A stretch of DNA of 64,000 bases from positions 992,001-1,056,000 of the forward strand of contig CM050665.1 of assembly GCA_027574665.1 (NCBI GenBank). Reading direction: 5' to 3'. The notes beneath the pieces are model-generated. The model made no database searches. It saw only the letters and a program-made list of their open reading frames with translations, and had not been told where the DNA came from. Position 1 is the first letter of the stretch. Each line of letters starts with the position of its first letter. Origin of the DNA: Rhynochetos jubatus. Lineage: Eukaryota; Chordata; Aves; Eurypygiformes; Rhynochetidae. Shown piece by piece: positions 1-12,763 of this stretch. The position numbers and the translations under genes are program-made.

Positions 1-3000
1 AGTTTGTTCTGAGCTTATCCAAGGAGCCTTCTGCTGACATGGGATGCTGCTTGCTCAGTTCAGTGTTAGTAGGGACAGTCAAACTGGGACTCGCAGCAAA
101 GAGCTCCAGGCGTATTTGCAGGAGGGCTGATGCCGCTCTGTGTCCCAAAAGGCGCAGCTGTCCCTGCCCCGAGTCCCTCCCCTGCTCGCTCGGCAGCTCT
201 CCACAAACCCTGGCTTCTTAGCACGTAAGCGAGCTCTAATCCTCGGCGAGGTTCTGCCCCACGCCCAGGGATTGACTCCCTCCCCTTCCTCGGAAGGACC
301 TTGTGAAATTGTGTCTGAGCACAGCAAGTGACACCCGGGTGTCCCTGTCCCCCCGGGCTCCGGCAGGCGCTCTGGGGGGGCCGGGGCCTGCGCTCCCCAC
401 TCTGAGCGGGATGTCTGGGATCCTGGAGCCGTCGCTGCCCCTCCTGCCTGGAGGGAGGGTCCTGGCCAGGGCGGCCGGAGCTCGGCGGGGGCTGCGTGGG
501 CATCGTCGCTCAGCCGGGGCTCGCCAGCAGCACCCCGAGAGCTGGCGCTGCCGGAGGGTGCAGGGCACGGGCGCCACCGTCTGCTGTGGAGCTGCTGCTC
601 CGGGGGCCGGGGCCCTCGCTGCGCAGGGTAATCCTTCGTGCTAAACGCTCCCACGAACGTTGCGTGTGGTGCAACACTGCATAAAATGAGTAAAAGCTGG
701 CATCACCCCCCGCCTTCTGTTCTGGGAAAACAAATGCTGTTGCTGCAGGGTTATTCCCGGGGTGTTTGGAGACGCTCCCAAGCGATGCCGCCTTCCCCAG
801 CGAGAGGAGGCGGCTGCCGGTGCAGATGGAGACACCCCTCGCTTCCCCCATGTGCTTTAGCGTCACCTCCCTCCCCCACCTCTTCTCCAGTCCCTTTTGC
901 GCCCCATGGCGCGCTCACCTTCGCCGCCCGCTCTGTGGGTTCCCTGGCTGCGTCCTCCTTCGTCCCCCCGGCTGCCCCTGGTGCGGTCACCCCTCTTGCA
1001 CTTCTCCCTCCTCCCCCACATGAACCCGGGTGCTGACAAACTGCTGCCACCAGCCCATCTGTTTCTCCGTACAAATTTGCAGCCACTTTTGAAACGTGAT
1101 TTATAAATATTGCTTTTGCAGCCAAGGAGTGACACTGATGGATGTCAGCACAGATGGATTCCCTGAGCTCGCGCTCGGATCCTTCTTCTCTCCTTCGCTG
1201 CGCACCCACTTCCCACGGCTCCCGCGAGGCAGCAGGAGGCCACCTGGGAGGGTGCCTTGTCCTTGGCACAGCAGGGCCCCTCTCGGGAGCGCGCCCGTCA
1301 CGGTTCATCGGGGCGACGGCACCCGGCCAGGGTGGCCACGGCCAGCCGCGAGTTCGCTGCGAGCTGCCCGAGGGGTGTCCGAGGCTCCGAGCTGGCCACC
1401 ATGCCCACTCCCAGCTGGCCACTCTGCCCCCTGGGGGGGCTCCAGGGGAGCCCCAGCGGGCAAGAGGGCGCGGGGGGTGGCTGCGCAGGCAACACCTCGC
1501 TGGCAGAACTGACCCCAGGAGTGGGTCGGTCAAACCCTGCAGAGCAGAGCCAGGCGCAGGGACAGGAGGGGACGCTGAATGCAGCCGGGACTCCTCAGGG
1601 GCACACGGAGGAAGGCTGTGAGGGTTTGGGGGAAAGCCCAGGGGTCGCTGGGGCAGCCCGTCCATCACCCCATGGGGTACCCACTGGTAAGGGGGCGGTG
1701 GGCAGTGGTCATGGGGCTGGCCTGCAGCCGGTACGGCCATCACATGGTCACAGCACTGCCCCTTGCCCAAACCCTGCTGGGTCAGGGCGGCACGGAGTGG
1801 GGCCGGCCCTTGCAAGGCGTCTGGGGCCAACACCCTCGGCTCTGGCATGCGAAGCCCTTCGGCTCTGGTGCGCCGGGCAGCGGTGCAAGGGCACGAGGCG
1901 ACCTGGCATTGGCTGGGTGGCAGGGCTCTGGCTTCTAGAAGCAGTGCTGTTTCCTGCTGGGATCCCTTTTCTTGCTTTTGCTCTGTCCCAGGGAGTGCTC
2001 AAGCACCTCCTGATTCCTGAGACAAGGAGTCTGTGGTGTGGTAACAGCCCGGATCCAGCAGGAAGGTTCCCAGCCAATGAGGCCCCTGGAGGAACAGAGA
2101 GAATTGGAGAAGCTGACCTCGCCCAGGTCCAGTTGGTGCTATTCCAAAGGCATCCACCCTGGCTGGCTGCCGTGGGCCTCCCCGTGCCTTTCCCCGAGCT
2201 CCTCACAGCAGCCCTGTGCTCTCAGGTGGATGGGCAGGGATGGCTTTTCCCCTGTCTCCTTTCTGCTGGAATCCCGGCTCCCCGCAGCTATGGCGCCGAA
2301 AGCTCTGCTCCCTTGGCTGCACGGCTGTATTCTGGCAGCACAAACCGGTGGGTGAGCCCAGAACCCTGAGGATCGAAGCGGGATCTGGAGTTCAGCTCCG
2401 CGGGAGCGGAGCACCGTCTCGGCACAGCCCGGCACTCGGAGCCCATCCTCCTCACTCTTGCTGCACCCAGCCCTGCTCCACTCCATGGGCTTCATCGCTG
2501 CCCCCACGGGGGCACGGGTTGCCCCAGCTCCTCCTCTTCCAGGCTGCCCAGCCCGCCTTGCCCCTGGCCTGTGCTGGGGGTGGCTGCGGCCATCCTGGGG
2601 GCAGGTCATCGGTGTCTGCACCTCTGGGATCTGCCCCACTTCCCATCTGGCCGGGGGATCCTCCCTGTCCCGCAGCTCAGCGAGCCTGCCCCCTGCTCTG
2701 CCTTGGCTCGCCTCCCGTGCCCCCCGCGCCCCCCCGCGCTCCCGTGCAGCGCGCGATCCATACAGCAATTTCCGTGGTGGCAGGCAGCCCACGAGCCGGA
2801 ATTGGAATGGATGTCTTTTCCAATTGAAGAGCTGATGGATACAGGAACGGGCCAGTCCAGCGTAAATCAGGTGCAACGAGGGGTCTGTAGGCAGCAGCGC
2901 CCTGCTGTGAGCCGGCCGCCCCACGCTTTATTGGATCAAGGCGGCAGCGATGCCTGACAGCTGGCCACAGCTGTTCAGCTCCTCCTCCCCCCCTCCCCGC

Positions 3001-3868
3001 TCCGCTGCCGCCTGGCAGCGAGTGGCACGCGGGAGCAGGGAGCCGAGCTGGTTCCCAATCCCTGTTCCCACCAGCCCTGCTCCAGACACAGCTGGTGCCC
3101 GAGCTCATCCCTGTGCCAGCGCCCGGGAAGCGGCCGTGTTCATGGGATCGTAGTGGGTTACGCGGTGCCGGCTGCGCCCTGGATCTGCGGGGTTCGGGCA
3201 GACAGAGAGGGGGATTGGCTCGGCTGGGAGTTGGAGGGAGCTCTGCCTGCTCCTCCAGAACCACAAGGGCCCCCGGGGTATCTGGCCCTGAGGCTGAGGC
3301 CGGACTCTTCCCCTGTGGCCCTCATGTGGGTTCCGTGCCCCCCACAGAGCCCCCGGCTCTGGGCTGAGAGGGCCGGGTCGGGGCAGAGGGGGTTCTCCAC
3401 GCCAGCAACAGATTCTTAGCCCGATTCCTGCTCTGTGCCCCTCGGAGCATTGTCTGGAAGGTGTTTTCCCCTCCCTGCGGTGTTTGTCAGCACGGCTCAG
3501 CCACCCGCGTGCTGTTGCCCCTGCTTCGGGTTCTCCCTGCCCTGGACACGCTGGCGGGTGAGCCGCCGGCTGGCCCCAAGGTGCCCGCAGAAGGGCACGT
3601 GCTGGAGCGGAGCTGGGCACCTCCGGGCGCTGTGAGGGGCTGCGGCGCAGGGGGGCTGCGAGCTCGCCTCCCACTCCCCCGCGATGGAGAGGAGGGAGAT
3701 CTGTCCCCGCATGGGGTGGCTGCTGGAGCTGGCGCAGGAGCAGCCGCCGTGCGAGCGGTACCACGCGGCAGTGCCCGGGTGTTGATCTGGAGCGCGGAGG
3801 AGCTCACGCAGCGCCGCTGGCGGCACCGCTTGCGGTGCCACAGCCGTGACTTTGCTTGTTCCCTGCAG
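1..3868 (+). other. CDH22: CDH22 intron (3' part), no exon recognised
   Basis: This GC-rich stretch lies upstream of the first recognisable CDH22 exon and ends in a good acceptor, TTCCCTGCAG. I searched it for cadherin signatures (calcium-binding DxNDN-type and LDRE-type motifs) and found none, so I read it as intron. Two less GC-rich patches stand out: about 1075-1150 and about 2755-2960. They could be conserved regulatory elements, but nothing diagnostic is visible. The open frames here are long because stop codons are rare at this GC content, not because they code. Confidence 0.6.
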
Positions 3869-5935
3869 ACAACACGGCTGCGGTGCACACCCAGAGAGTG
3901 GGCTTCAACCGGCAGGAGCAGGACGTGTACTTGCTCCCCATTTTGGTGGTGGACAGCGGCCCCCCGGCCCTCAGCAGCACGGGGACCCTGACCATCCGCG
4001 TCTGCGGCTGCGACAGCAGCGGGGCCATCCAGTCCTGCAACAGCACAGCCTACGTCGTGTCCGCTACGCTGAGCCCCGGCGCCCTCATCGCGCTGCTGGT
4101 GTGCGTCCTCATCCTGGTCGGTGAGTGCCCTGTCCCCCCGCCTCCCCCAATCCCTCTGCAGCAGCATCGCTCAAGCGAGCGCAGGCAGAGACTCCGCCTG
4201 TCTCCTTGCTGGTGGCCGCAGCGCGGGGGGCAGGACGCCCAGACCCGTGCCAGCGGGGGACCAGCGGGGAGGGTCCTGTGTTGGTCCCAGCCCTGTGTTG
4301 GAGCCGGCCTCCCTGGAGAGCTGTGGGCTCGCTCCCTCCTCGCTGTCGGGAGCCGGGAGCTGCTTGCGGCAGGGTTCTTGGAGCACGCGTGTCCCAGCGC
4401 GGTGCCCGTCCCCACGCGGTGCCCAGGGCGGCAGGCGTGGCACTGTCACCTTGGGGCGCTGGGAGGGTCTGTGCCGCTGCGCCTGCACACGTGGGCAGGA
4501 CACGGCGCTGGGGTGTGCGCAAACCGGAGCATTGCCCGTGCTGGGACCTGCGCCCTGGGAATGCTGCGGCTGCCGCCCACGCACTGTGGCCACAGCACGG
4601 CATGAAGGCGCAGGGGAGTCACGGGCTCGTGTGGGAAGGGGCTCGGGGGTGTTGCAGTGCCCCCAGGTTTAGCACAGGGCAGGGGATGGACGCTGCTGCC
4701 AGAAGCCCTTGGGCGTGGGTGCTGGCTCCTGAGGGCTGTCCGGACGCTGCGGAAGCCAGCGCGTTGTTCCGGGAGGTGTCTCCTTGGCCCAGCTCTGCTC
4801 CCGGCTCCTGCCACGCCTCCGCTTAGGAAACCCTTTCCCACAGGGTGCACTTCACACCGGTTTCGTTTTCCAACGCAGCGCAAACCAATTTCTGCCTAAT
4901 TGCCCAGACGAGTAAAGCGCAGCCGGTGCTTCGGAGGTGATGGGCTGAGCGGGTGACGATCCGGGACACAGCTGCGGCTCGCCGCTCAGGCGCCGCGCCA
5001 TCTGCTCCACGCTCGCCCTCCCCTTCGGCTGCTGCTGTGATTCACGCACCCCCTTTTCCTACTCAGCTTCTGCAGAATCCATCCGTCTGTCCAGCTGCGC
5101 GTCCATCCATCTGTCCCTCCTGTCTCAGCGGTCGTGCCGCGTGGCGAAGGAAGCTCCCGGTGTGCACCGGAGCCCGGGCCAGCCTCTCCCAGGCAGCGAC
5201 ACTGCTGCTCCGTGTGAGGCCTGGCCAAGAGGAGCACGCTCCCGGTGCCAGTGGCTGCAATGCTCCCGGTGCTGGCGGGCTCAGCTGCGGCGCTCCCGGT
5301 GCCAGCGGGTGCTGCACGCTGCGCTGAGCACGGTTCGCCCTCGTGCCCGCAGGAGCGCAGCCCCCGCGCCCGTCTGACCATCTCTTCCCTCCCCAGTGTT
5401 GGTCCTTCTGATCCTCACGCTGAAGCGGCACCACAAAAGCCACCTGACGTCCGAGGACGACGAGGACATGCGGGACAACGTCATCAAGTACAACGACGAG
5501 GGGGGCGGCGAGCAGGACACGGAGGCCTACGACATGTCAGCCCTGCGCAGCCTCTACGACTTCAGTGAGATCAAAGGCGGCGACGGAGGGGGGGGCCCAG
5601 GAGAGGGGCCCCCAAGCGGAAACCCGGCCTCCCAGCTCCATGCCCTCCCACAGTGGGTGCAGAGCCCGGACCTGGACTTCTCCGTGTTCAGAGACTACAT
5701 CTGCAGGAAGGTGGCGCAGGCGGACGAGGACCTCTCCGTGCCACCCTACGACTCCTTCCAGACCTACGCCTTCGAGGGCTCTGACTCCCCCGTGCCCTCC
5801 CTGAGCTCCATCAACACCTGGTCCAGCGGCTCGGAGCAGGACTTCTCCTACCTGGGGGGCTGGGGGCCGCGGTTCCGGCAGCTGGCAGCGCTGTACGCTG
5901 GGCGCAGGGGCGAGCAGGACAGCGAGGAGTCGTAG
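3869..5935 (+). CDS. CDH22: Cadherin-22 (type II cadherin), last two coding exons
   Basis: Type II classical cadherin, a calcium-dependent homophilic adhesion protein of the plasma membrane, mainly neural in mammals. Exon 3869-4120 (252 nt) encodes the second half of the last extracellular repeat, with the type II phrase DVYLLPILVVDSGPPALSST and the EC5 cysteines (CGCD...SC), then the start of the membrane segment (GALIALLVCVLILV). Donor GTGAGT is at 4121. Exon 5397-5935 starts after CCCCAG, continues the membrane helix, and carries the cytoplasmic tail to TAG at 5933-5935. The juxtamembrane p120-catenin region (RDNVIKYNDEGGGEQDTEAY) and the distal beta-catenin region ending near WGPRFRQLAALYAG are both recognisable. 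The tail has a glycine-rich insert (GGDGGGGPGEG), typical of CDH22 rather than other type II cadherins. CD40 and NCOA5 downstream support the assignment. The 5' part of the gene lies left of the window. Confidence 0.95.
4121..5396 (+). other. CDH22: CDH22 last intron
   Basis: The intron is 1,276 bp, with donor GTGAGT and acceptor CCCCAG, in phase 1: the final G of exon 3869-4120 joins TG of the next exon to make a valine codon. A small (CCATC)-like run sits near 5080-5125 and short repeats of a CTCCCGGTGC-type motif lie near 5235-5310. I see no further exon. Confidence 0.85.
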
Positions 5936-8252
5936 CCATCCCGCCAGCCCCGCGGGGCTCCGGCACCTCCGGGACAGCGCACACCTGGGCTCCATAGGCG
6001 CTGGAGAGGGGCTGCGCCCTGGGACCGGGGAGCACGGGGTGTTGTGCTCCTCGGCACGTGCTGCCCCATCGGGGTCCCGCTGCACCCACCCGGCGAGGCT
6101 GGGGTGCCCACGGGGCCGCTGCGGCGTCATCACCCGATACCAGTCTCCCGTAAAGCACCGCGCATTTGCTTAGGAAAGAGAAAATCTAGTTGGAGGGGTT
6201 GGCCGGGGCTTCTGCCCCACGAATTATCATTTAAATGGATGTTGGAGAGCCCAGGCAGGAGGAGCAGACCGGGAGCCTTTGTTGTCTAAATTGGTTTTGT
6301 CACTTGAGTCGGAGTGTTGGAGGAGCTTTGATTTCCTTGGGAGCCTCCCTTGCCCAGGGAAACGAGCTTTTAACTCCTGTTCAGCTTTTTCCCCCCTCGT
6401 GTTCCCTTTCCATGGCTCCTCGGCAGCGCCCGGCTGCGGGCCCGGAGCCGGGGGTGCGGGTCAGGGGTCGTGTCCCGCGCAGAGCAACCGCTGCGCCGGT
6501 CCCTGCGGAGCTCGCCCCGGCCCTGCGCCGCCGTCGCTCCGCGTCTCGGACCTTTCCTGGGGTCATCAGAGGGGCTGGAGGTTTGAAGGGGCTCTCCTGC
6601 CCTGCACAGTGGGTGCTGTCTGCGGGGTCCTGGTGTGCCCTGTGGCCCCGGTGTTGGACGGGGATGTCCGGCACGGTGCTGTGGGCTGAGCCGCCGAGCA
6701 GCTGCGGTGCTGGGCAGCACCGTCGGAGGGGCGTGGAGCAGCACCCCCGGCTCGGCTCTGCCAGCCTCTCCGGCAGGCTGGGCCTGGGTCTGCAGGGCTC
6801 TCGGCCGGGCAGAGGGCAGGACAGCGGCCCACCCCGGCCTCCAGCTGGGGGGAGCTGCGTCCTGGCTAGAGGCCCGTGTCATAGGGCGCGAGAGACCCCA
6901 GCCCCTGGTTTGGAGGGATCATTCCCGCTCACAAAGCGTTCCTGACGGCAAAGCATCGCCGCTGGCGAGAGAAGAGCCATCCCCGGGCCGTGCGTGAGGC
7001 TGGATCCGGCTGTGGCTGCTGCAGCCCGGGCAGCGGGTCTGTGACACCTTGGGGTACCCGGGGGGGGTTCCCACCCCAGCATGGTGCTGCCCTCACGTGA
7101 CGTCTCTGGTTTGGAGAGCGGGTCCCCCCAGCTGCCCCTGCCGCTGCCCCTTGGGGTGCAGACGATGCTGCAGGGGGGTGCCCGGTGCCCTGCGCCTTTC
7201 CAGCCAGCCGGCTGCCCCCGGGGCGCAGGGGGCAGCTTTGGGGGCCGCGCTGGCAGGTGCAGCTCTTCTCGGCTCCTGGTGGGGGAAAAGCAGTTACTGG
7301 TGGGTGACTGACACGTCCTGGGCCTGTCCTTGGCTTTGTCCTTCTCGTTTAGCCTCAGACAGATCTTGCCCCTCGGAGGGGGTTTAAATGCAGGGCTACA
7401 CGCGTGTTCGTTTTTTACGGTGTTTTGCTTCCCGGCTGCTGGTGTTGGTCCTCTGGCCGCAGCGCGAGACTGGACAGCGGAGAGGGGCGGGACGCGTCTT
7501 TGTGGCTGCCCCCCGGCCCTGGGCTGCCCCTGCCCTGGGCTACTGGTGCCCTGGGCTGCCCCCACAGCCTCCCGCACGGGACCCACAGCTCAGCTTCCCC
7601 ACTGGGACCAGGAGCTGCTCGCTTCTCAGGGTCTCTCCGGCCCCCGCTGCTGGCGCCCACAGCCGGCGTGCTGCTGGCTCACTGTGATGATGCTGGGGAG
7701 GCCAGCGGGCTGCGCCGCGCCGGCCCTCGAGTGCGGGCTCTAGCCACGCCGCCTCCGGCAGGCGAACCCTGGAGCAGGAGGCTGGAGAAAGTCCTCTCTT
7801 TCCTCAGGAACGTGTCGGTGTTTTCCCTCGGGCTGAGCTGTGCCCGCGCCCCTCCGGAGCCGGCCCTTCCTCTCGCGAGTGCTGTGCAATACCAGGGCTC
7901 TGTCCGTCGCGATGGGGCCTGACAGGGTACGTGTTTAGCAACCCTCCCCCCGGGTTTTTCTCCATCCCTGACCAGCCCGTCCTCCCCAGCGCACATGCAC
8001 GCACGCTTGCGTTTTGAGTTCTATCCCACGTGTAAATACGGGAGGAGCGCGGAGCCGAGCGAGCCGGCTGCTCCGCGCGGCACTGCCCGCGCCCCCTGCC
8101 CGCACCGGGCGGGCGGACGGCAGCTGCCACGGTGTCGATGGAGTCACTTTGGCTTTCTTTCTCTACCCAGATGAATTAGGAGGTTGAGTTCCTCACCCTT
8201 GTTATTTTTTCAAGGTCTTTCTAGGACCTGGAAATAAATTATTTCCTTGTCG
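5936..8252 (+). other. CDH22: CDH22 3'UTR (extent inferred)
   Basis: This region follows the CDH22 stop codon. The first canonical AATAAA downstream of the stop is at 8233-8238, followed by a GT-rich stretch, which suggests a 3'UTR of about 2.3 kb. An earlier end through a variant signal cannot be excluded. A less GC-rich patch at about 6150-6420 may be a conserved UTR segment. No second coding region was found. Confidence 0.45.
8233..8238 (+). terminator. CDH22: Candidate CDH22 poly(A) signal AATAAA
   Basis: Canonical hexamer in GAAATAAATTATTTCC, with a GT-rich sequence (CTGTGCTGATCTGGTCTTGT) about 30 nt downstream, as expected for a cleavage and polyadenylation site. Confidence 0.45.
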
Positions 8253-10819
8253 TCCAGCCCGAGGCGTCTGTGCTGATCTGGTCTTGTTCCGTTTCCTCCT
8301 TTGCACCGTCCGCGTGGTCCTGCCAGCCCCTCCCCGGGGGGACCGGGCAGGATGGGCCTCGGCACAGCCCAGCGTGTTCCCTGGCGGGAGCCCGACCGCC
8401 TGCCTCCCGCGGCGACTTCTGGGGCAGGACGCGGCTCCTCTGCTGCTTCCTGGATTTTCACGGAGGCGCTCACCAGGAAAAGCCGCCTCGGGAGAGGGGT
8501 CGGGTCTTCTGTCTGAATCTGAAGGAGAGGCTGGAGCGCCCTTGGCTCTCTCCATCCCTGCGGGAGAAAGCCAGGTCGTGCTTTGAGTGGCACGAGGTGC
8601 CGGGTGCGTGCTCCGGGCTGGGCGCGGTGCCTGCCGTGCCCGCTCCTGGCAGAGCCATCCTGGCTCCAGGCTCCCTGGAGCCTTGCCCCCCCCGGGGAGA
8701 GCAGCAGCCGCTCTGTCTCGCGAGAGGGTGGTCGCTCCTTTGCCCCGCGGCACAGCGGCACAGAGCCCGAGCGGCAGCCCACGCGCCGAGCCCCGGGAGG
8801 TCTGGCGATGCGGCCTCGTGGCCTCTCGGCCGAGAGTTCTCAAAGATTCTTTAGAAGGTGAGTCTTCAGTGTTGCCGAAGCCCCAGCCGCCTCACAGCTG
8901 ACCGACTGACCAGCTGCCCACCCATGAGCATGGATCTGGGTCCCGCGCTCCCCTGCAGCTGGCACTGTGAGTGGGTTTGTTACCATGACCCGTCCTGGCA
9001 CGTGTTACGGCGTCGTTCGGGTACCGGCTGCAGCCAGTAAACCTCCCTCACAGGCCATTTAGTGCTGAGAAGATGCAAGTCAGTAACACTCCAGCCACCC
9101 ACAGAGAGAGCGGCTGCCGGTGGCTTTGGGGAGGGAGCGAGGTGTGAGCAGCAAACCAGCACGAAGGGCCCTGCGCACAGGCGGCCTCGCCGCGCGGCTC
9201 CCAGCGCTCCGGCACCTGGCGGTGGCAGCCGCAGAGGGCCGGATGTGGCACAGAGCAAGGGGCGCGCAGTGGCGTCAGCGTAAGTCAGCGGGTGGCGCCG
9301 GCAGAGTTCAAACCTCTCCACGGAGTGACGGTCCCAAACAGCATCTTGCAGCCCTCGCGCCACAGCGGCCTCATTCATCCCTGAGGTCTCTGAGTGTTCC
9401 CATGTCCTTTGCCGTCCCCGTGCCTCCGCTCCCATCCCGCTGAATCTTGGGGAAGAAGCATCTGGTGACCTTTGATGATATTCGGTGGGGTGCTGCAAGG
9501 GAGGAGTCTGAGGCCGGGGGGTGTCTCAGACGGGCGAGGCATGCTGCCAGACCCCGGCGTACACCCAGCCTTTCACGGTTGCAGCCGGTGCCTCCGGAGC
9601 TGCCAGCCTTAAGGAGGCTGGTTGGCGAGTGTCGTGGCTGATTGCGCTCCCAGCCACCTGCGCCAGCAGCTCTGCACGTGGCGGGCAGCTGCCCTTGGCT
9701 GCTGGCGGTTGCCGTGTGTTCGCATCCCGGGTTTTCAGCCCAGCAACAAGAGCTCTCGTGTTCCAGCGGAGCCGGCGCCGAGATGGGCTCCCTGAGCCCG
9801 GCAGCCCAGCTCCAGGCACCGCGGCAGCAGCCTCGCCACCCTGGGACTGGGGATGAGGAGCTCCACGTTGAGGGGGGAAGAGCCTGCAGGCAGCGTGCTC
9901 CGGACACGAGTGCCCGTCGTTGGGTGTGAGCCGGGGCACGCAGAGGGATTTGCTTCTTGATGTGGTGGAGGAATGGAGAGAGCTCGACGCGCCAAATTGC
10001 CAGCCAGAACCAGGCCCTTAACTATGAAAGAGGATGATCGAGAGCTCTGATGGCAGAAGCGTTTGTGAAGATGTTTGAGAGCTCCATGGCCCTCGACACA
10101 GCCCCCTCTCTGGAAAACTTTCTGTAGCAGCTGCGCACTCAGCAGCCGCTGGCTCCGGGCCAGGCAGGGGCAGGTCGTCTCCTCCTCGCTTCTGCAGGAG
10201 AGGAGGGCAGCCGGTGCTGCTCCGCAGGGACAGGACTGGGGGGTCCAGGGGCTGCGCTGCTGCCCGGTGCGCAGTGACGATGCTTCTCCCGGGTCTCCTT
10301 GCGTCGGAGGCGGCCGGGGGCGTGGAGCAGGCAGCGCCATGGGCCCGGGGCTCCTGGCTCATGAACGACCCCCTGCGTGGGGCAGGCAGCGGGTGCACAG
10401 CACGGGCGGGCGCTGGGCAGTGGGGTCCCCGAGGAGCGGAGCGGGCGAGTGTGGAGGCAGCTGCTGGAGGGCGATGGCAGCGGTCGGATCCTGCTGGCAC
10501 CTGCCACTTCAGGGGTTCCTTCGAAGCAGGGCTGCTCCCGGAGCGGAGCGCGGCAGCTCCAGCGCTGCTGCTTTGCCTGGTGGTTTTGCTGAAGAGCGGC
10601 TGCTCCCCAGCTCCCTCGCTCCGGCAGCGCTCAGCATCCTTGCAGGCTCCTGGCACCTGCACACGAGTCACCCCTCACCTCCCTCCTCCGGGGCTGAGGC
10701 ACCACCCTCACCACACGGATGCAGCCTGGAGAACGGTGGCATCTGCCCCACCATACTGGGATGAGTCCCGCAAGGCCGGTGCCCCATGCCGCACCGGAGC
10801 TGGACGCTGCACCTCCGCT

Positions 10820-10923
10820 CCAGCGCCAGCACGGAGGCGCTGCAGCAGCCGCCAGCGCCTTCGCCTCGGCCCCAGCGCCAGCACGGAGGCGCTGCAGCAG
10901 CCGCCAGCGCCTTCGCCTCGGCC
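10820..10923. repeat. Tandem duplication, 2 x 52 bp
   Basis: The block beginning CCAGCGCCAGCACGGAGGCG at 10820-10871 is repeated immediately at 10872-10923 with no visible difference. The identity indicates a recent duplication. Confidence 0.9.
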
Positions 10924-11782
10924 ACGGCGGCTCCAGAAGGTGAGGCTCCTCTGGAGAGTTAGTGCAAAAGATGGATGGGATCTGCTGGGATTGTTAAGGG
11001 GGAGTGAAAAAAGGGCAGGGGTATCTGCACCCCCGGGAGAAAAACACCTCTCTGGTAGCTGAGTGCCAGCAAGGCCGTGGAAGCCTCCGCCTCTCGCTCG
11101 CCTCCGTAATACGCTGCTCAGGAAGGCGAGCGCTTCTCCCCCCGTAATACGCTGCTCCGTTACCGCCTCTGCCACAGCTCCCTGCATCCCTTCGTGCGCC
11201 GAGCCCTCGAGTGCCGCCGGGGCTGGGCCAGCTCCGGCTGCTCAGCACGCCCCGGGTTCCATCGCGGCTCCCCGTGCTCGCTGCGAAGGCGGCAGCTGCG
11301 CTTGTTGCGGTCTCTCGCTCTTCTCGTTCCTTGCTGAGGCCGCGCTGCCTCCCAGCCCGTCCCGGGGGTGGCCCAGGGCTGTGGTGGGCAGCAGCAGGCG
11401 TTCGTCCCGTGGGGCGGGAGCTGCGTTCCAGGGCAGCTCGCAGGGCTGCGCGTCGCCACAGCCGGAGAAGCTGGAGAGCAACATCACTGAATCTTACTTG
11501 GCCTTGGACTCTTGCCCCGGGGCACAGCCAGCGGGGCTGGGACCTGCCGCTCGCCTTGCTGAGCACGTCACGGTGGAGAACAGGTGTTCCTGTGCCTGCG
11601 GGACAGCTTCCCGCTCGGACTCCGGTGCCGTACGGAGCAGCCGGGCTGGCTGTTGGCTACTCACCCAGCCCAGCCCAGGCTTCCCCCGGCCCTTTTCCAG
11701 GTCAGTGGGGATTTCACGACTGTCCTTCCGATTCTCAGGGAAAGACCTGGGGCTTTGCAAAGCTGGAACAGCTGTTTCGCTG

Positions 11783-11935
11783 GGACAGGTTGCCCACGGA
11801 AGCTGTGGGTGCCCCATCCCTGGGAGTGCCCAAGGCCAGGCTGGATGAGGCTGGGAGCACCCTGGGCTATGGAAGGGGTCCCTGCCCATGGCAGGGGGTG
11901 GCACTGGGGGGCTTTGAGGGCCCTCCCTTGTCTGA
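11783..11935 (+). mobile_element. CR1 LINE 3'-end fragment (copy 1)
   Basis: The text from GGGACAGGTTGCCCACGGAA through the stretch with GTGCCCCATCCCTGGGAGTG and GGTCCCTGCCCATGGCAGGG matches the remembered 3' tail of avian CR1 retrotransposons, which are usually 5'-truncated on insertion. The terminal octamer repeats are not clear in this copy. It is non-coding and closely resembles the copy at 24478-24660, in the same orientation. Confidence 0.85.
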
Positions 11936-12114
11936 GCAGACTGCGTCCCCTCAGCTAGTGTTCGAACCGCTGTAACTGGAGGAGTTTCAATCCCTCTCCT
12001 GCCAGGGGAAGCAGGCATCACCAGCAGAACCAGACCCCCTGACCCACCCCCGGCTGCGTCTGCCCCCAGCAGCTCCTCCGCGGTCGCCAGTCGCTCACCT
12101 CAGCCAGGAGCCAG

Positions 12115-12590
12115 GCAGCTGTGGAAATCCCGTCGCACCACACGCAAATTAGGCATTGAAAATGCTCATTACAGCCAACATGACACGCCTTCATTACTCC
12201 AGAATAATTGTCTGAGGGCTCAGCGCACAGCGCAGGCTTCGCTGGGTGCAGGAATGTGATAAAAAGAAAACAGGAAGTGCAATCAATGCTTGTAATCCTT
12301 TCAAATAAAAAGGTACTTGCTGGGAGCTGCCAGCATCTTTAAAAAGCCGTGATTTCCCCGGAGAGGGCCCTTATCAGCTGTGACTGCGTGTCATTCTGGC
12401 TGCCTGTCAATCCATCAGCCCTCGGTGCCGCTGACATTAAGGAGCCAGGCGTTAAGATTATCACATTTAGCCGTAATGTAGCGCAGATTGTGTTGACATT
12501 TGGGAAGTATTGCACCGCAGGAGCCAGTCCACGCCAGTACTTTCTTCCCAAAGAAAAAAAAACTACTTGGAAACCTTCCGGGGCGACGGG
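12115..12590. promoter_or_regulatory. AT-rich island, candidate conserved noncoding element
   Basis: About 450 bp of markedly AT-richer sequence within GC-rich surroundings. It contains CAAATTAGGCATTG, CCAGAATAATTG, TGCAATCAATGC (CAATCA, PBX/MEIS-like), CTTATCAGCTGTGAC (an E-box next to a GATA-like site) and AGATTATCACATTTAG. This composition and motif density are typical of vertebrate developmental enhancers, but no orthologous sequence was compared. Confidence 0.4.
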
Positions 12591-12763
12591 GAGCCTGCGA
12601 GGTGCTGGAGGGCCGTGCCACCCTGCCGTGGCGGCGAGGAGGAGGAGGGCGAGGGTGCGATGGCCACAGGCAGGAGGGACCGCGATGGGCACAGCGCGCG
12701 GCCCCCGGCCGTGCGGCACCGCTGGCTCCGGAGATGCAGCTCCCCCAGCCGCTGCCCTTGCAC

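Noticed and set aside
12304..12309. AATAAA as a distal CDH22 poly(A) signal
   Set aside because: It lies more than 6 kb past the stop inside an AT-rich island, where the hexamer is expected by composition; the one at 8233 is closer.
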